A stretch of DNA of 6,122 nucleotides from an uncultured beta proteobacterium. GTDB taxonomy: Bacteria; Pseudomonadota; Gammaproteobacteria; Burkholderiales; Burkholderiaceae_C. The DNA lies in NCBI GenBank assembly GCA_903927495.1, contig CAIYNH010000639.1, forward strand, positions 1 to 6,122, written 5' to 3'. Both the position numbers and the translations under genes were made by a program. Positions 1 to 6,122 of this stretch are shown here, one piece after another; the first letter of the stretch is position 1, and each line of letters opens with the position of its first letter. The notes below the pieces were generated by a model. It was not told the origin of the DNA, did no database searches, and was given only the letters and a program-made list of their open reading frames with translations.

Positions 1-49
1 CAACGACAGGGATGAGTTAGAAATGGGATAACTTTTCTGTGCCGGGTGT
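1..49. other. Downstream flank of mshQ, no clear feature
   Basis: Forty-nine bases after the mshQ stop. The coding strand has only a 5-bp potential stem (AGTTA/TAACT) with a 9-base loop and no T-run, too weak for an intrinsic terminator. No start of a further gene can be supported here, so transcription may continue past the window edge. Confidence 0.5.
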
Positions 50-3000
50 TCAGTACACCTCACGCCGGAAAACCCATTTTTGTTTCTCGGATCCCAGTGT
101 AATGCGCCCGACTGGATTGGCGCATGTGGCGCTATTCCAAGGCCAGGCATCTTGCAAATATCCCAATCCAGGGGCAGTGGTGGTGCTGCCGTTTGGACAA
201 TTGGCTGGGCTGATCAATTCGGTTCCGAGATTGATAAAGACATCGGTACTGCCACGGTACTTACCGTCACCTGAGGTTGGTTTTGTCACCCGCAGTGCGT
301 TGGTGCCACCTGAGAGAGGCCAGTTTGATCCCACCAGGTGCGAAGTCGCCAATTCGGTGCTGCTCAAATCAGAGTTGTAATTTCTAAATCCTATAGCGCT
401 AGCGCCCAAACTGGTGCAGCTGTCATCCGGGTTGAGAACGTAGCGGCTCACGTTCCAATATTGGGCCTGTAAGGGCAGGACAATATCAGCCGTGGTGGCA
501 CCATAGACATTGCTCAGTTTGAGCCGGCCATGGCGAAATACCTGGCCGCTGGCGACTTGGCTGGCGCTACTGACAGTGACACCATCCGAATCGACCGGGG
601 TGCTGGTGATGCCGATACTGGCTTGAGCGGCAGCTGTTGCTGGCTTGCTGATGAGGTGGTATGCGCTGGTACTCAGTGCTGCACCTGCTGTCCAACTGCC
701 TGCCGGAGCGGTTGCTCCGGTCGACAAAACTGACCCTGTGGGCAAGCCCGATGCGGCAAATCCATAGCTGGCATAGTTGCTAAGATTCAGTCGTGCCAGA
801 CTACCGGTGTAATTGCTGGTCACGCCGTTTTGGGCATTTTGAGCAGTAATGCTTTGCTGCGTGGCCAATCCATCTTGCCCCAAGTAGGTAAAGGCTGTCT
901 TACCAACGGCGCTGCAACCCGGCGTGGCAGTACCGGCAATAATACTGAAATGGTCTGGCACAAAGCGTCCTACCGAAATGGCTGTGGCGTAGGCGGTGAG
1001 CTCTGCTGCGCTGGAGCCATCCGCCGCATCCACGCTGCTAAAGCTGCTGTCCTGCATGGTCAGACTGATCGCGCCAACTTCTGAGTAACTTGCGGTGCTG
1101 GAACTGACGGTCCCACCAGTTCCGGTAAAAGTACCCGTGCTTAACAAGCCACCGACACACCCACTGCTGGGCAAAACACAGGTGGGTGTGCCGGGTGCCG
1201 GCGTGCCAGCATAGTTGCTGGCAACGACGCTGCTGGCGTTGTAGGCGGTCACCGTGAGTGTGAAAGGCTGGCCAGCTTTGTGAAATGGCGCACCCGCAGC
1301 GCTGATGGTGCTGAGCGTGCGGCCGTTACCGGCGGTTTGCCAGTCAGCGTCGCTGGCAACAGCAGCCAGGCTTGCCGGACGAATCGCAAAATTGTCGTTG
1401 CTGCAGGCTACCACGGTAGCCGTTCCCGTTGCCGGATAGCTCAGGCGCAAGCGTGCATCACGCCAGACATTGGCCTCAGCGGGGAGTGCAATGCTTGATC
1501 TGCCGGAGGCAAGGCTCAACGTAGTGCTTTGAAGTACGCTGCTGCTGCTGGGGCAATTCGATGCATCCACGGTCGTGCCCGTACCCGCGTTCGCCAGCAG
1601 TTCCACCTTTACTGATTGCGCAAAACTGCTGTCCACTGCCGTTTTTGCAGTGTTCAGAGCGACCACGTCCAGGCTGAAAGGGGTGCCCGCTACCTTGGTT
1701 TTGATAAAGCCGGTGATGGCGCCGTTGGCCGTGGAACTGTCAAAGGCATTGAGCCACCCTGGTGCCAGGTTGATCGGTGTGACGCAGATTCGGCTACCGC
1801 CATCCCAGTTTTTGCCGGCGCTCTCATTGCTGTAGATGGCTTGCAACTCCGTTGCGTTCAGTGCGTAGTTTAGTAATTTGACTTCATCAATGGAGCCGTT
1901 GAAATATCGGCCGCTACCCATAGACCAACGGCCAACATTGAGGCTGAAGCCAGACACAAAAGGCGTGATGCTGGTGCCAGCGGCGGCCATGGTCTTTTCC
2001 AGTACACCATCAACATAGATTTTCATCTGGGCGGTGGCTGCATCCCAGGTGCCTGCGACATGGCGCCAAACCCCGACAGCAGTGGCTGACGTGCTAGCCA
2101 TGTTATAGCGTGAGACATTGGTTTTGAGCGCAAATTCGAAATTGGCATTGGTCGAGGTGTGCTGCAACCAGAACTGACCAACGTCGCTGGTGGGACCATT
2201 GTTGTTGACGATGCTGGCCCAGGCCAGTGCGGTTGAAGGTGTCACGCCCCACTTTACCCATGCCATTACTGTGATGGCAGTGCTCAAACCAATGTCGGTG
2301 GTGGGGCCCTGTACATAGTTGCTGCCAGTGAAATTGCCCGCCGAACATAACTTTCCCAAGGTGATTGAAGCGTTGTTTTTGGCTGTGCCATGAAATCCAT
2401 TGACCGATTGGTCGATGACCTCGCCAGTTGCACCTGTCCAGATGGCCTCGTCCATGTTGTAGTTCAGCAGGATGCCCGTGTCATCATCGTTTAGGGTCAG
2501 CGTCATGACGGATGCCGTGGTGTCGCGTCTTACCGTGGGGTCGGTGCTGCTGACCCCGGTGATGGTGAAGACAATGAATTTTTGGTTTTCGCGGATGTTG
2601 TCGTTGGTGATAGTGAAATCGATGGAGGTTTGCGACGGGGAATCGACACTGGCTGGGTCAATGACCACTGTGCCAGAGGCAGGCAGGTTGGTGTCGCTGC
2701 TGGTGCCGGTACCGGAAACGGTGTAACTGATGGTTATTTTGGCCGAGGGCGTGGCATCCGATGAAATTTTGACTGAATAGCTGGCATCCGTTCCCTCGGT
2801 GACAGCGTCTGTGGCGACATCAAAACTCACATAGTTGAAGTCATGAACATTAATGCTGGCACTGTCGGTGTCATCGGCGGTATTGACCCGGCCAGTTGCC
2901 GGTGCGGTGATGCTGGCAACACTGCTGAATGGCCCCAGTACGTGCGGTATGCCTGTCACTGTGGCTGTAGCAATGCTGCCAGCCGCCATGGTGCCAATCG

Positions 3001-3805
3001 TCCAGTTTAATCCGGTGGATTGCTGCGAAACACTGCCGGTTGTGACGGAGGTACTCAAGCTGCTGAAATTGGTCGCGGTGATGTTGCTCAGTGACGTGGC
3101 CACGCCACTGGCAGGAGCCGTGCAACTTTTGTTTGAGACGATCACCGAATAGGTGACCGTAGTCAGGTCGACGGTGGGTGCAGCAATGTCAAATGCATTG
3201 CTGATGGAAAGGTCGGGCGAGGTTCCTGCTGTGCACACGTTGGTAGAACCCATGGTCGAATAAGTTCCCGCCACATTAGCTGGCCAGGAACCACCATCAG
3301 TGCTGCGCGCCGCATAGCCGGTAGTGTCCGCTGTCGGTGTGGTGTTGATAACAAGCTTGGTCATGCAGGTCGGCACAGTTTGCACCGTACCTTCAAGCGC
3401 CACGTAGTCAATGAAATTGCCACTCGCATCGAGCAGGGCGATGTCCACAAAGCGAGTGTTTCTGTTGCGCAAGTACATAGCTTTGTTATTGTTATAAATA
3501 AAATTATTCACAGAAATAAAACCGGACGACAGCGCATAGGGGCCGTATTTTGTAGCCGTGGTCGAGGTGCTCTTTCTGTAATTAATCAAAATACTCCAGG
3601 TTTGCCAAACCGACTGGGCTATGCCGTTGGGGTTGTACAACTCAACCTGGTTGGTAATGTTGGAAGAACCGCTGGTACCAATGCGAATTTCGTTGATGCT
3701 GACTTGGCCCTTGTAGCTGGAGCAGGTCACGGCAGACCATGCTGAACCGAGCAACAGGCATTGCAAAAACATTTGCAGTAGCAAGAACTTGAATTTGTAA
3801 GGCAT
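50..3805 (-). CDS. mshQ: MshQ-like modular secreted protein with LamG and DUF6701 regions, putative pilus tip adhesin
   Basis: A 1251-residue exported protein, complete at both ends. Residues 1 to about 22-25 are a Sec signal peptide (Lys4, Lys6, hydrophobic core, small residues near GSAWSA). Then: a Lamin-tail-like module (about 35-150; 'VSINEIRIG', 'VELYNPNG', 'LLDASGNFIDYVAL'); a DUF11-like beta domain (about 197-320; 'PDLSISNAF', 'TYSVIVSN'); a Calx-beta-like domain (about 322-442; 'VTEGTDASYSVKIS', 'IRENQKFIVFTI'); a LamG/concanavalin-like domain (about 445-660; 'GEVIDQSVNGFHG', 'VWRHVAGTWD', 'MKIYVDGVLEK', 'FNGSIDEVKLLNYALNATEL'); and a DUF6701 region (about 690-1251; 'YSEVGAISLTM', 'VFRHGRLKLSNVYG', 'PDDSC', terminal 'WVFRREVY'). 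The mature chain has 14 Cys and no sortase signal or C-terminal membrane anchor. It is the last visible gene of the operon, 3 bases after mshP. MshQ function is poorly defined in the literature; a surface adhesin at the pilus tip is inferred from the modules and the minor pilin context. Confidence 0.9.
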   Translation of the reverse strand: MPYKFKFLLLQMFLQCLLLGSAWSAVTCSSYKGQVSINEIRIGTSGSSNITNQVELYNPNGIAQSVWQTWSILINYRKSTSTTATKYGPYALSSGFISVNNFIYNNNKAMYLRNRNTRFVDIALLDASGNFIDYVALEGTVQTVPTCMTKLVINTTPTADTTGYAARSTDGGSWPANVAGTYSTMGSTNVCTAGTSPDLSISNAFDIAAPTVDLTTVTYSVIVSNKSCTAPASGVATSLSNITATNFSSLSTSVTTGSVSQQSTGLNWTIGTMAAGSIATATVTGIPHVLGPFSSVASITAPATGRVNTADDTDSASINVHDFNYVSFDVATDAVTEGTDASYSVKISSDATPSAKITISYTVSGTGTSSDTNLPASGTVVIDPASVDSPSQTSIDFTITNDNIRENQKFIVFTITGVSSTDPTVRRDTTASVMTLTLNDDDTGILLNYNMDEAIWTGATGEVIDQSVNGFHGTAKNNASITLGKLCSAGNFTGSNYVQGPTTDIGLSTAITVMAWVKWGVTPSTALAWASIVNNNGPTSDVGQFWLQHTSTNANFEFALKTNVSRYNMASTSATAVGVWRHVAGTWDAATAQMKIYVDGVLEKTMAAAGTSITPFVSGFSLNVGRWSMGSGRYFNGSIDEVKLLNYALNATELQAIYSNESAGKNWDGGSRICVTPINLAPGWLNAFDSSTANGAITGFIKTKVAGTPFSLDVVALNTAKTAVDSSFAQSVKVELLANAGTGTTVDASNCPSSSSVLQSTTLSLASGRSSIALPAEANVWRDARLRLSYPATGTATVVACSNDNFAIRPASLAAVASDADWQTAGNGRTLSTISAAGAPFHKAGQPFTLTVTAYNASSVVASNYAGTPAPGTPTCVLPSSGCVGGLLSTGTFTGTGGTVSSSTASYSEVGAISLTMQDSSFSSVDAADGSSAAELTAYATAISVGRFVPDHFSIIAGTATPGCSAVGKTAFTYLGQDGLATQQSITAQNAQNGVTSNYTGSLARLNLSNYASYGFAASGLPTGSVLSTGATAPAGSWTAGAALSTSAYHLISKPATAAAQASIGITSTPVDSDGVTVSSASQVASGQVFRHGRLKLSNVYGATTADIVLPLQAQYWNVSRYVLNPDDSCTSLGASAIGFRNYNSDLSSTELATSHLVGSNWPLSGGTNALRVTKPTSGDGKYRGSTDVFINLGTELISPANCPNGSTTTAPGLGYLQDAWPWNSATCANPVGRITLGSEKQKWVFRREVY
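703..720. repeat. Perfect 7-bp inverted repeat with 4-base loop inside mshQ
   Basis: CCGGAGC (703-709) and GCTCCGG (714-720) are exact reverse complements around a four-base loop, so the mshQ mRNA can form a compact GC-rich hairpin. It lies in the DUF6701 coding part, over the Thr-Gly-Ala-Thr-Ala-Pro-Ala segment (about residues 1029-1035). No T-run follows on the coding strand, so it is not an intrinsic terminator. It may be only a by-product of Gly/Ala/Pro codons. Confidence 0.5.
1156..1190. repeat. Perfect 9-bp inverted repeat with 17-base loop inside mshQ
   Basis: CACACCCAC (1156-1164) and GTGGGTGTG (1182-1190) are exact reverse complements. They encode the two ends of a small Cys-to-Cys loop in MshQ (Cys876 and Cys883 in 'PTCVLPSSGCVGG'). 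The hairpin has no T-run after it. No function can be claimed; coincidence with codons is possible. Confidence 0.45.
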
Positions 3806-3808
3806 GGC

Positions 3809-4249
3809 CTATTGTGCCAACAAGGAACTAACCCGGCGTGAAACGTAGTCCGAGCCGAGGGTGCCGATGCTTGCGGTGGAAGTTAACGCGTAATCAGTCA
3901 GAGCGTTACCCATGCCGTCGTCGGCGTGGATGTTGCTGGTGCAGTTCACAACCACGGTAAACGGGGCCAAAGTTCCCCCAAGGGTTCCTAGGGTGGTGCT
4001 GGCAGCGCAGGTTCCGCCGTTGCGCAATACTTGCCAGGCACCATACTCGAGCCCGGCGTTGGCGGCTTGCAACGCCTGCGCGCCGCGCAAGTCGAGCACC
4101 AGCGAGCTGCTTTGAACACTGACAAAATAGGTAGCAAAGCCCGCCAGTAAACCTAACACCACTAGCAAAAATATAGCAGAAACGAGAGCAAATCCGCGTT
4201 GCAGGTGTGGCACTGTTGGCCAGTTCTGATCAGGGTGAATTGTTGACAT
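3809..4249 (-). CDS. mshP: MSHA biogenesis protein MshP, PilX/GspK-like minor pilin
   Basis: A 146-residue minor pilin-like protein. After an 18-residue leader and Gly19 comes FALVSAIFLLVVLGLLAGFA, a pilin-like transmembrane helix (about residues 20-43). The +5 position is Ser24 rather than Glu, which fits MshP and the PilX/GspK class, where the usual +5 Glu may be absent. 'AQALQAANAGLEYGAWQVLRNG' (57-78) is the conserved helix segment of these proteins (A..AA.AGLEY). The small head has Cys81 and Cys103, a possible disulphide. The length is small and typical of MshP. The ATG at 4247-4249 lies inside mshO (20-base overlap) with no clear Shine-Dalgarno, so translation is probably coupled to mshO. 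The stop TAG (3809-3811) is 3 bases before the mshQ ATG. By analogy with GspK, a pilin lacking Glu at +5 would sit at the very tip and could link to MshQ; this is inference. Confidence 0.88.
   Translation of the reverse strand: MSTIHPDQNWPTVPHLQRGFALVSAIFLLVVLGLLAGFATYFVSVQSSSLVLDLRGAQALQAANAGLEYGAWQVLRNGGTCAASTTLGTLGGTLAPFTVVVNCTSNIHADDGMGNALTDYALTSTASIGTLGSDYVSRRVSSLLAQ
4230..4249 (-). promoter_or_regulatory. mshO/mshP 20-base overlap, likely translational coupling
   Basis: The mshP ATG (4247-4249) is read out of frame from the last codons of mshO, whose TGA is at 4230-4232. The bases before the ATG (CACCAGATTC) contain no Shine-Dalgarno-like run, so mshP translation probably depends on ribosomes arriving from mshO. 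Confidence 0.5.
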
Positions 4250-5144
4250 GAATCTGGTGTGCCAAAGAAATTGTTTCAGTTTGCATCGAGAGTGTCAGGA
4301 CTATAGACATCAACCCACGACCTTGCAGGCCTTGCTGCGCGCTGGCGTTGCCGTCGTATGCGATTTGGCAATTGGTGATATGGTTTGCCAGCAAAGCGCT
4401 GCTGCTGCCCGTTGGTGGCGTGACTGTCCATTGAGTGGCTTGGGGCAGGCTGTAACCCCAATAGCGCCTCAAAGTGCCTGCTGCAGGGTTGCAGACGTAG
4501 GTTACCGGGCCCTCAATGACTCGGAAAGCATGATTTTGTTGTTCTCCGACAGCTGAAAAATTGGTGCTCGCAAAGACCATGGTTTGTTCGCTGCCGGAGC
4601 TGGAAAAACTGCTGATGGTCGGCGCAAAATTGGTCACGCCGACGGTGCCGGCGCACCAGGCGCTGACATCGCCGCCCGCACAATTGAGCGCAGTGCCATA
4701 GTCCTGACTCCAAATCGAGACACGGTCGTTATTGGGCGTAAAAATCCACGTGCCATCGTTGACATTTCCCAGGGTCGTCAAACTGCTGCAACCCGTTGTC
4801 GCAAAGCAGGCAGCGTCGTATTTGTAGCGCCCGCCGGTTTTGGTGGTCAGAAATTCAATGTAAGTGATGCCGCTCGCTGTGGTGATACGTAAACTCATCG
4901 GCAGGGCCGACTTGATGTCGCGCCCCATACGCCGCAGCGCCATGTCGGCCGTGTCGGACATCTCTGTACGACGCTGGGTGCTCATGTAGCCTTCAACTAA
5001 GCGACCGATGAAGATGGAGCCGCTGCCAGCCAAAATAGCCGTCAGGGTGATGACCACAATCAGCTCCACCAAGGTGAAGCCACCCTGGCGTCTGGTTCGC
5101 CATGGATGTCTGATTGACTCTCGGGGCTCAGGGCGTGGGGTCAT
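4230..5144 (-). CDS. mshO: MSHA minor pilin MshO
   Basis: A 304-residue minor pilin from the ATG at 5142-5144. A leader rich in Arg ends in RRQGG and is followed by FTLVELIVV: cleavage after Gly22 gives Phe at +1 and Glu at +5. A hydrophobic helix follows, then an amphipathic continuation with 'RRTEMSDTADMALRRMGRDI', as in GspJ/MshO-type pilins. The large globular part holds family-like segments: 'VTYVCNPAAGTLRRYWGY' (about residues 214-231), 'LLANHITNCQIAYD' (251-264) and the terminal 'LAHQIHVNNSP'. The frame stays open upstream to a TTG at 5163-5165, which would add 7 residues. I prefer the ATG because it gives a normal leader and a shorter (17-base) overlap with mshD; neither start has a good Shine-Dalgarno. 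The 3' end overlaps mshP by 20 bases. It probably works with MshC, MshD and MshP as the minor pilin set of the pilus; the exact position in the fibre is inferred. Confidence 0.91.
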   Translation of the reverse strand: MTPRPEPRESIRHPWRTRRQGGFTLVELIVVITLTAILAGSGSIFIGRLVEGYMSTQRRTEMSDTADMALRRMGRDIKSALPMSLRITTASGITYIEFLTTKTGGRYKYDAACFATTGCSSLTTLGNVNDGTWIFTPNNDRVSIWSQDYGTALNCAGGDVSAWCAGTVGVTNFAPTISSFSSSGSEQTMVFASTNFSAVGEQQNHAFRVIEGPVTYVCNPAAGTLRRYWGYSLPQATQWTVTPPTGSSSALLANHITNCQIAYDGNASAQQGLQGRGLMSIVLTLSMQTETISLAHQIHVNNSP

Positions 5145-5165
5145 ATCTGAATCGATAACCGTCAA
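5128..5165 (-). promoter_or_regulatory. mshD/mshO overlap with two possible mshO starts
   Basis: The mshD stop (TGA, 5128-5130) lies downstream of both candidate mshO starts: ATG at 5142-5144 and TTG at 5163-5165. No purine-rich Shine-Dalgarno is seen at normal spacing before either. The arrangement suggests that ribosomes finishing mshD reinitiate at mshO. The ATG is preferred. Confidence 0.5.
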
Positions 5166-5736
5166 GCCGAATCAACGGAGTTGCCACCGACATGGCGACT
5201 GCGGTGCAGGTGCCAGCGAAGGCCTGCGACCCCGGGCCAAACACAAAGACCGACACCTGCAATACATCGGTCGCGGGCACGCCAGATAAGGCAGCGCTTG
5301 GGTTCCTGACAAGCACACAGGTGGAATAGTTGCCCACCAGCGCCAAAGTGTTGCCCGCTGCATCGGTCAGGCTATTGCTCTGGCTGTAGCCATGATAATC
5401 GTCCACATTGTCAAAACCCACAGTGCTTGAAGTGCGCGTCTCACCTGTGGCCGCTTCGGGTCCGATGACATTGGCAATGCTGGCCGTGGTGTCGTGCAGA
5501 TCGAGATTGCTGTAGGCTCTAGAGGTGATTTCTTCCAGCAGGCTCTCAGCAATGGCCAGTGCCTGTTTGTGTACCAGGGGGTCGGCGTTATAACGCAGTG
5601 CCACCGAAAAAGCACTCAAAATGCCAGCCACAGCCACGCCAATGATCAAAATCGTCACTACCAGTTCAATCAGCGTCACCCCTTGTTGACGCAGTCTGCT
5701 TGGCAATGAAGGCAGTCTTAATTCAAGGGTTACCAC
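5128..5736 (-). CDS. mshD: MSHA minor pilin MshD, class III prepilin
   Basis: A 202-residue minor pilin of the MSHA type IV pilus, inserted in the inner membrane and then assembled into the pilus. A basic leader (RLRQQG, ending at Gly19) is followed by VTLIELVV; mature residue +1 is Val and +5 is Glu24, the hallmark of prepilin peptidase (PilD) substrates. A hydrophobic helix runs over about residues 20-45. The stretch from Ala51 to Ile70 (ADPLVHKQALAIAESLLEEI) and the 'FDNVDDYHGYSQ' segment near 108-119 are strong MshD-type signatures. Cys140 and Cys177 may pair. The start is GTG at 5734-5736, the longest option and 6 bases after the mshC stop; a three-base GAG lies 5 bases upstream as a weak Shine-Dalgarno. 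An internal TTG (codon 11) would still keep a short leader. The stop (5128-5130) overlaps the start of mshO. Role in tip or priming complex is inferred from related minor pilins. Confidence 0.9.
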   Translation of the reverse strand: MVTLELRLPSLPSRLRQQGVTLIELVVTILIIGVAVAGILSAFSVALRYNADPLVHKQALAIAESLLEEITSRAYSNLDLHDTTASIANVIGPEAATGETRTSSTVGFDNVDDYHGYSQSNSLTDAAGNTLALVGNYSTCVLVRNPSAALSGVPATDVLQVSVFVFGPGSQAFAGTCTAVAMSVATPLIRLDGYRFRYDPTP

Positions 5737-5742
5737 GCCAGC

Positions 5743-6122
5743 TCAAGGATGAATGAAGCCGGTCTCGGGCTCCAGGTAAATGGTGGTGCTGCTGGCCCCC
5801 CCAGTGATTTGAAGGGTAGTGTTGCCGGTAAGCAGCACCCCGGTGGCTGAACTGGCTGCCCGCGGTCTGCCCAAGCTGTCAAAGCACACCGTGTAGGGGA
5901 GGGATTGGCTCGTCACGGCCAGTGTTACTCCGGTTGGTGCGGTTAGTACCAAGTTGCCATTGCCTGCAGGGTTGCGCAGGGCGGTTGTCGTGAGGGTGGT
6001 GCAGTCAGTCGCCAAGGTGGCGCTGATGCTGTTGGTGTTCAATACCAGTCGGACATACCTGCCACTAGCCGCCACCGCTACATTGCGGGCGTAACGGGCA
6101 GTGGACATGACTTGGTCGGTCC
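5743..6122 (-). CDS. mshC: MshC-like GspH-type minor pilin, 5' end outside the window
   Basis: C-terminal part of a minor pilin. The reading frame is open through the window edge: four in-frame codons (Thr-Asp-Gln-Val) precede the first Met at 6108, so that Met is internal and the prepilin leader lies upstream of 6122. The visible part starts with the end of an alpha helix (QVMSTARYARNVAVAASGR), which matches the helix of GspH/FimT-type pilins where a run of 'RYARxxA' precedes the beta-rich globular head. A 'CFDSLGRP' motif sits in the second half, typical of this family, and the protein ends in 'YLEPETGFIHP', which resembles MshC C-termini. Two Cys (in 'ATDCTT' and 'TVCFDS') could form a disulphide. 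Its stop (5743-5745) is 6 bases before the mshD start. Family knowledge: MshC is a minor pilin of the MSHA pilus. The name rests on this motif pattern and on its place before mshD; another GspH-like pilin is possible. A seven-G run lies in the coding strand at 5796-5802. Confidence 0.8.
   Translation of the reverse strand, partial: TDQVMSTARYARNVAVAASGRYVRLVLNTNSISATLATDCTTLTTTALRNPAGNGNLVLTAPTGVTLAVTSQSLPYTVCFDSLGRPRAASSATGVLLTGNTTLQITGGASSTTIYLEPETGFIHP

Noticed and set aside
1..49. Possible intrinsic terminator after mshQ
   Set aside because: The best stem is 5 bp with a 9-base loop and there is no T-run on the coding strand.
39..380. Plus-strand open frame of 113 codons opposite the end of mshQ
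   Set aside because: It lies wholly antisense to the conserved DUF6701 coding region, has no recognisable domain and no clear ribosome binding site; the mshQ reading explains this DNA.
1538..1549. Four GCT trinucleotide repeats (AGC on the coding strand)
   Set aside because: It simply encodes Ser753-756; four units is too short to argue for repeat-driven variation, and changes would stay in frame.
2853..3152. Plus-strand open frame of 99 codons with hydrophobic Val/Leu/Ala-rich translation
   Set aside because: The apparent membrane-like composition is the antisense image of Thr/Ser/Ala-rich beta modules in mshQ.
3465..3498. Possible plus-strand promoter (TTGCGC and TATAAA) in the AT-rich patch of mshQ
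   Set aside because: The spacing is 22 bases, too long for a sigma-70 promoter, and no plus-strand gene follows; the minus strand has no fitting -35 either.
50..3805. Large Ser/Thr-rich protein as an autotransporter, RTX toxin or sortase-anchored adhesin
   Set aside because: There is no C-terminal beta-barrel, no GGxGxDxxx repeats and no LPxTG-like tail; the C-terminus ends in the DUF6701-type REVY.

Overview
This window is the distal end of a mannose-sensitive haemagglutinin (MSHA) type IV pilus operon, read entirely from the minus strand. In transcription order (high to low coordinates) it holds the 3' part of an mshC-like GspH-type minor pilin gene, mshD, mshO, mshP, and a complete large mshQ. 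This is the classic C-D-O-P-Q order known from Vibrio and Shewanella MSHA loci. The major pilin and the assembly ATPase, secretin and inner-membrane genes would lie upstream, beyond position 6122.

The DNA is moderately GC-rich (mid-50s percent by eye). The genes use GTG and perhaps TTG starts as well as ATG. MshQ carries LamG and DUF6701 regions behind N-terminal modules. Together this suggests a Gram-negative proteobacterium, most likely a betaproteobacterium of the Burkholderiales/Comamonadaceae type. That placement is inference from overall style; no rRNA or tRNA is present to fix it.

Layout: 6122-5743 mshC (5' end outside the window); 6-base gap; 5736-5128 mshD; short overlap; 5144-4230 mshO (a longer TTG start at 5165 is possible); 20-base overlap; 4249-3809 mshP; 3-base gap; 3805-50 mshQ. 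Bases 1-49 are downstream of mshQ and show no convincing terminator. There is no intergenic space for a promoter inside the window, and Shine-Dalgarno signals are weak at all four visible starts, so translational coupling along one polycistronic mRNA is likely.

How the genes probably work together: MshD and MshO carry class III prepilin leaders with Glu at +5, and MshP has a related leader with Ser at +5. By analogy with type II secretion minor pseudopilins and with type IV pilus minor pilins plus PilY1, these small pilins may form the priming and tip complex of the pilus. MshQ, a Sec-exported 1251-residue protein with Lamin-tail-like, DUF11-like, Calx-beta-like, LamG-like and DUF6701 regions, is the natural candidate for the tip adhesin. 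No mobile element, CRISPR array or RNA gene was seen. The window is a known type of system; its most interesting part is the modular MshQ.
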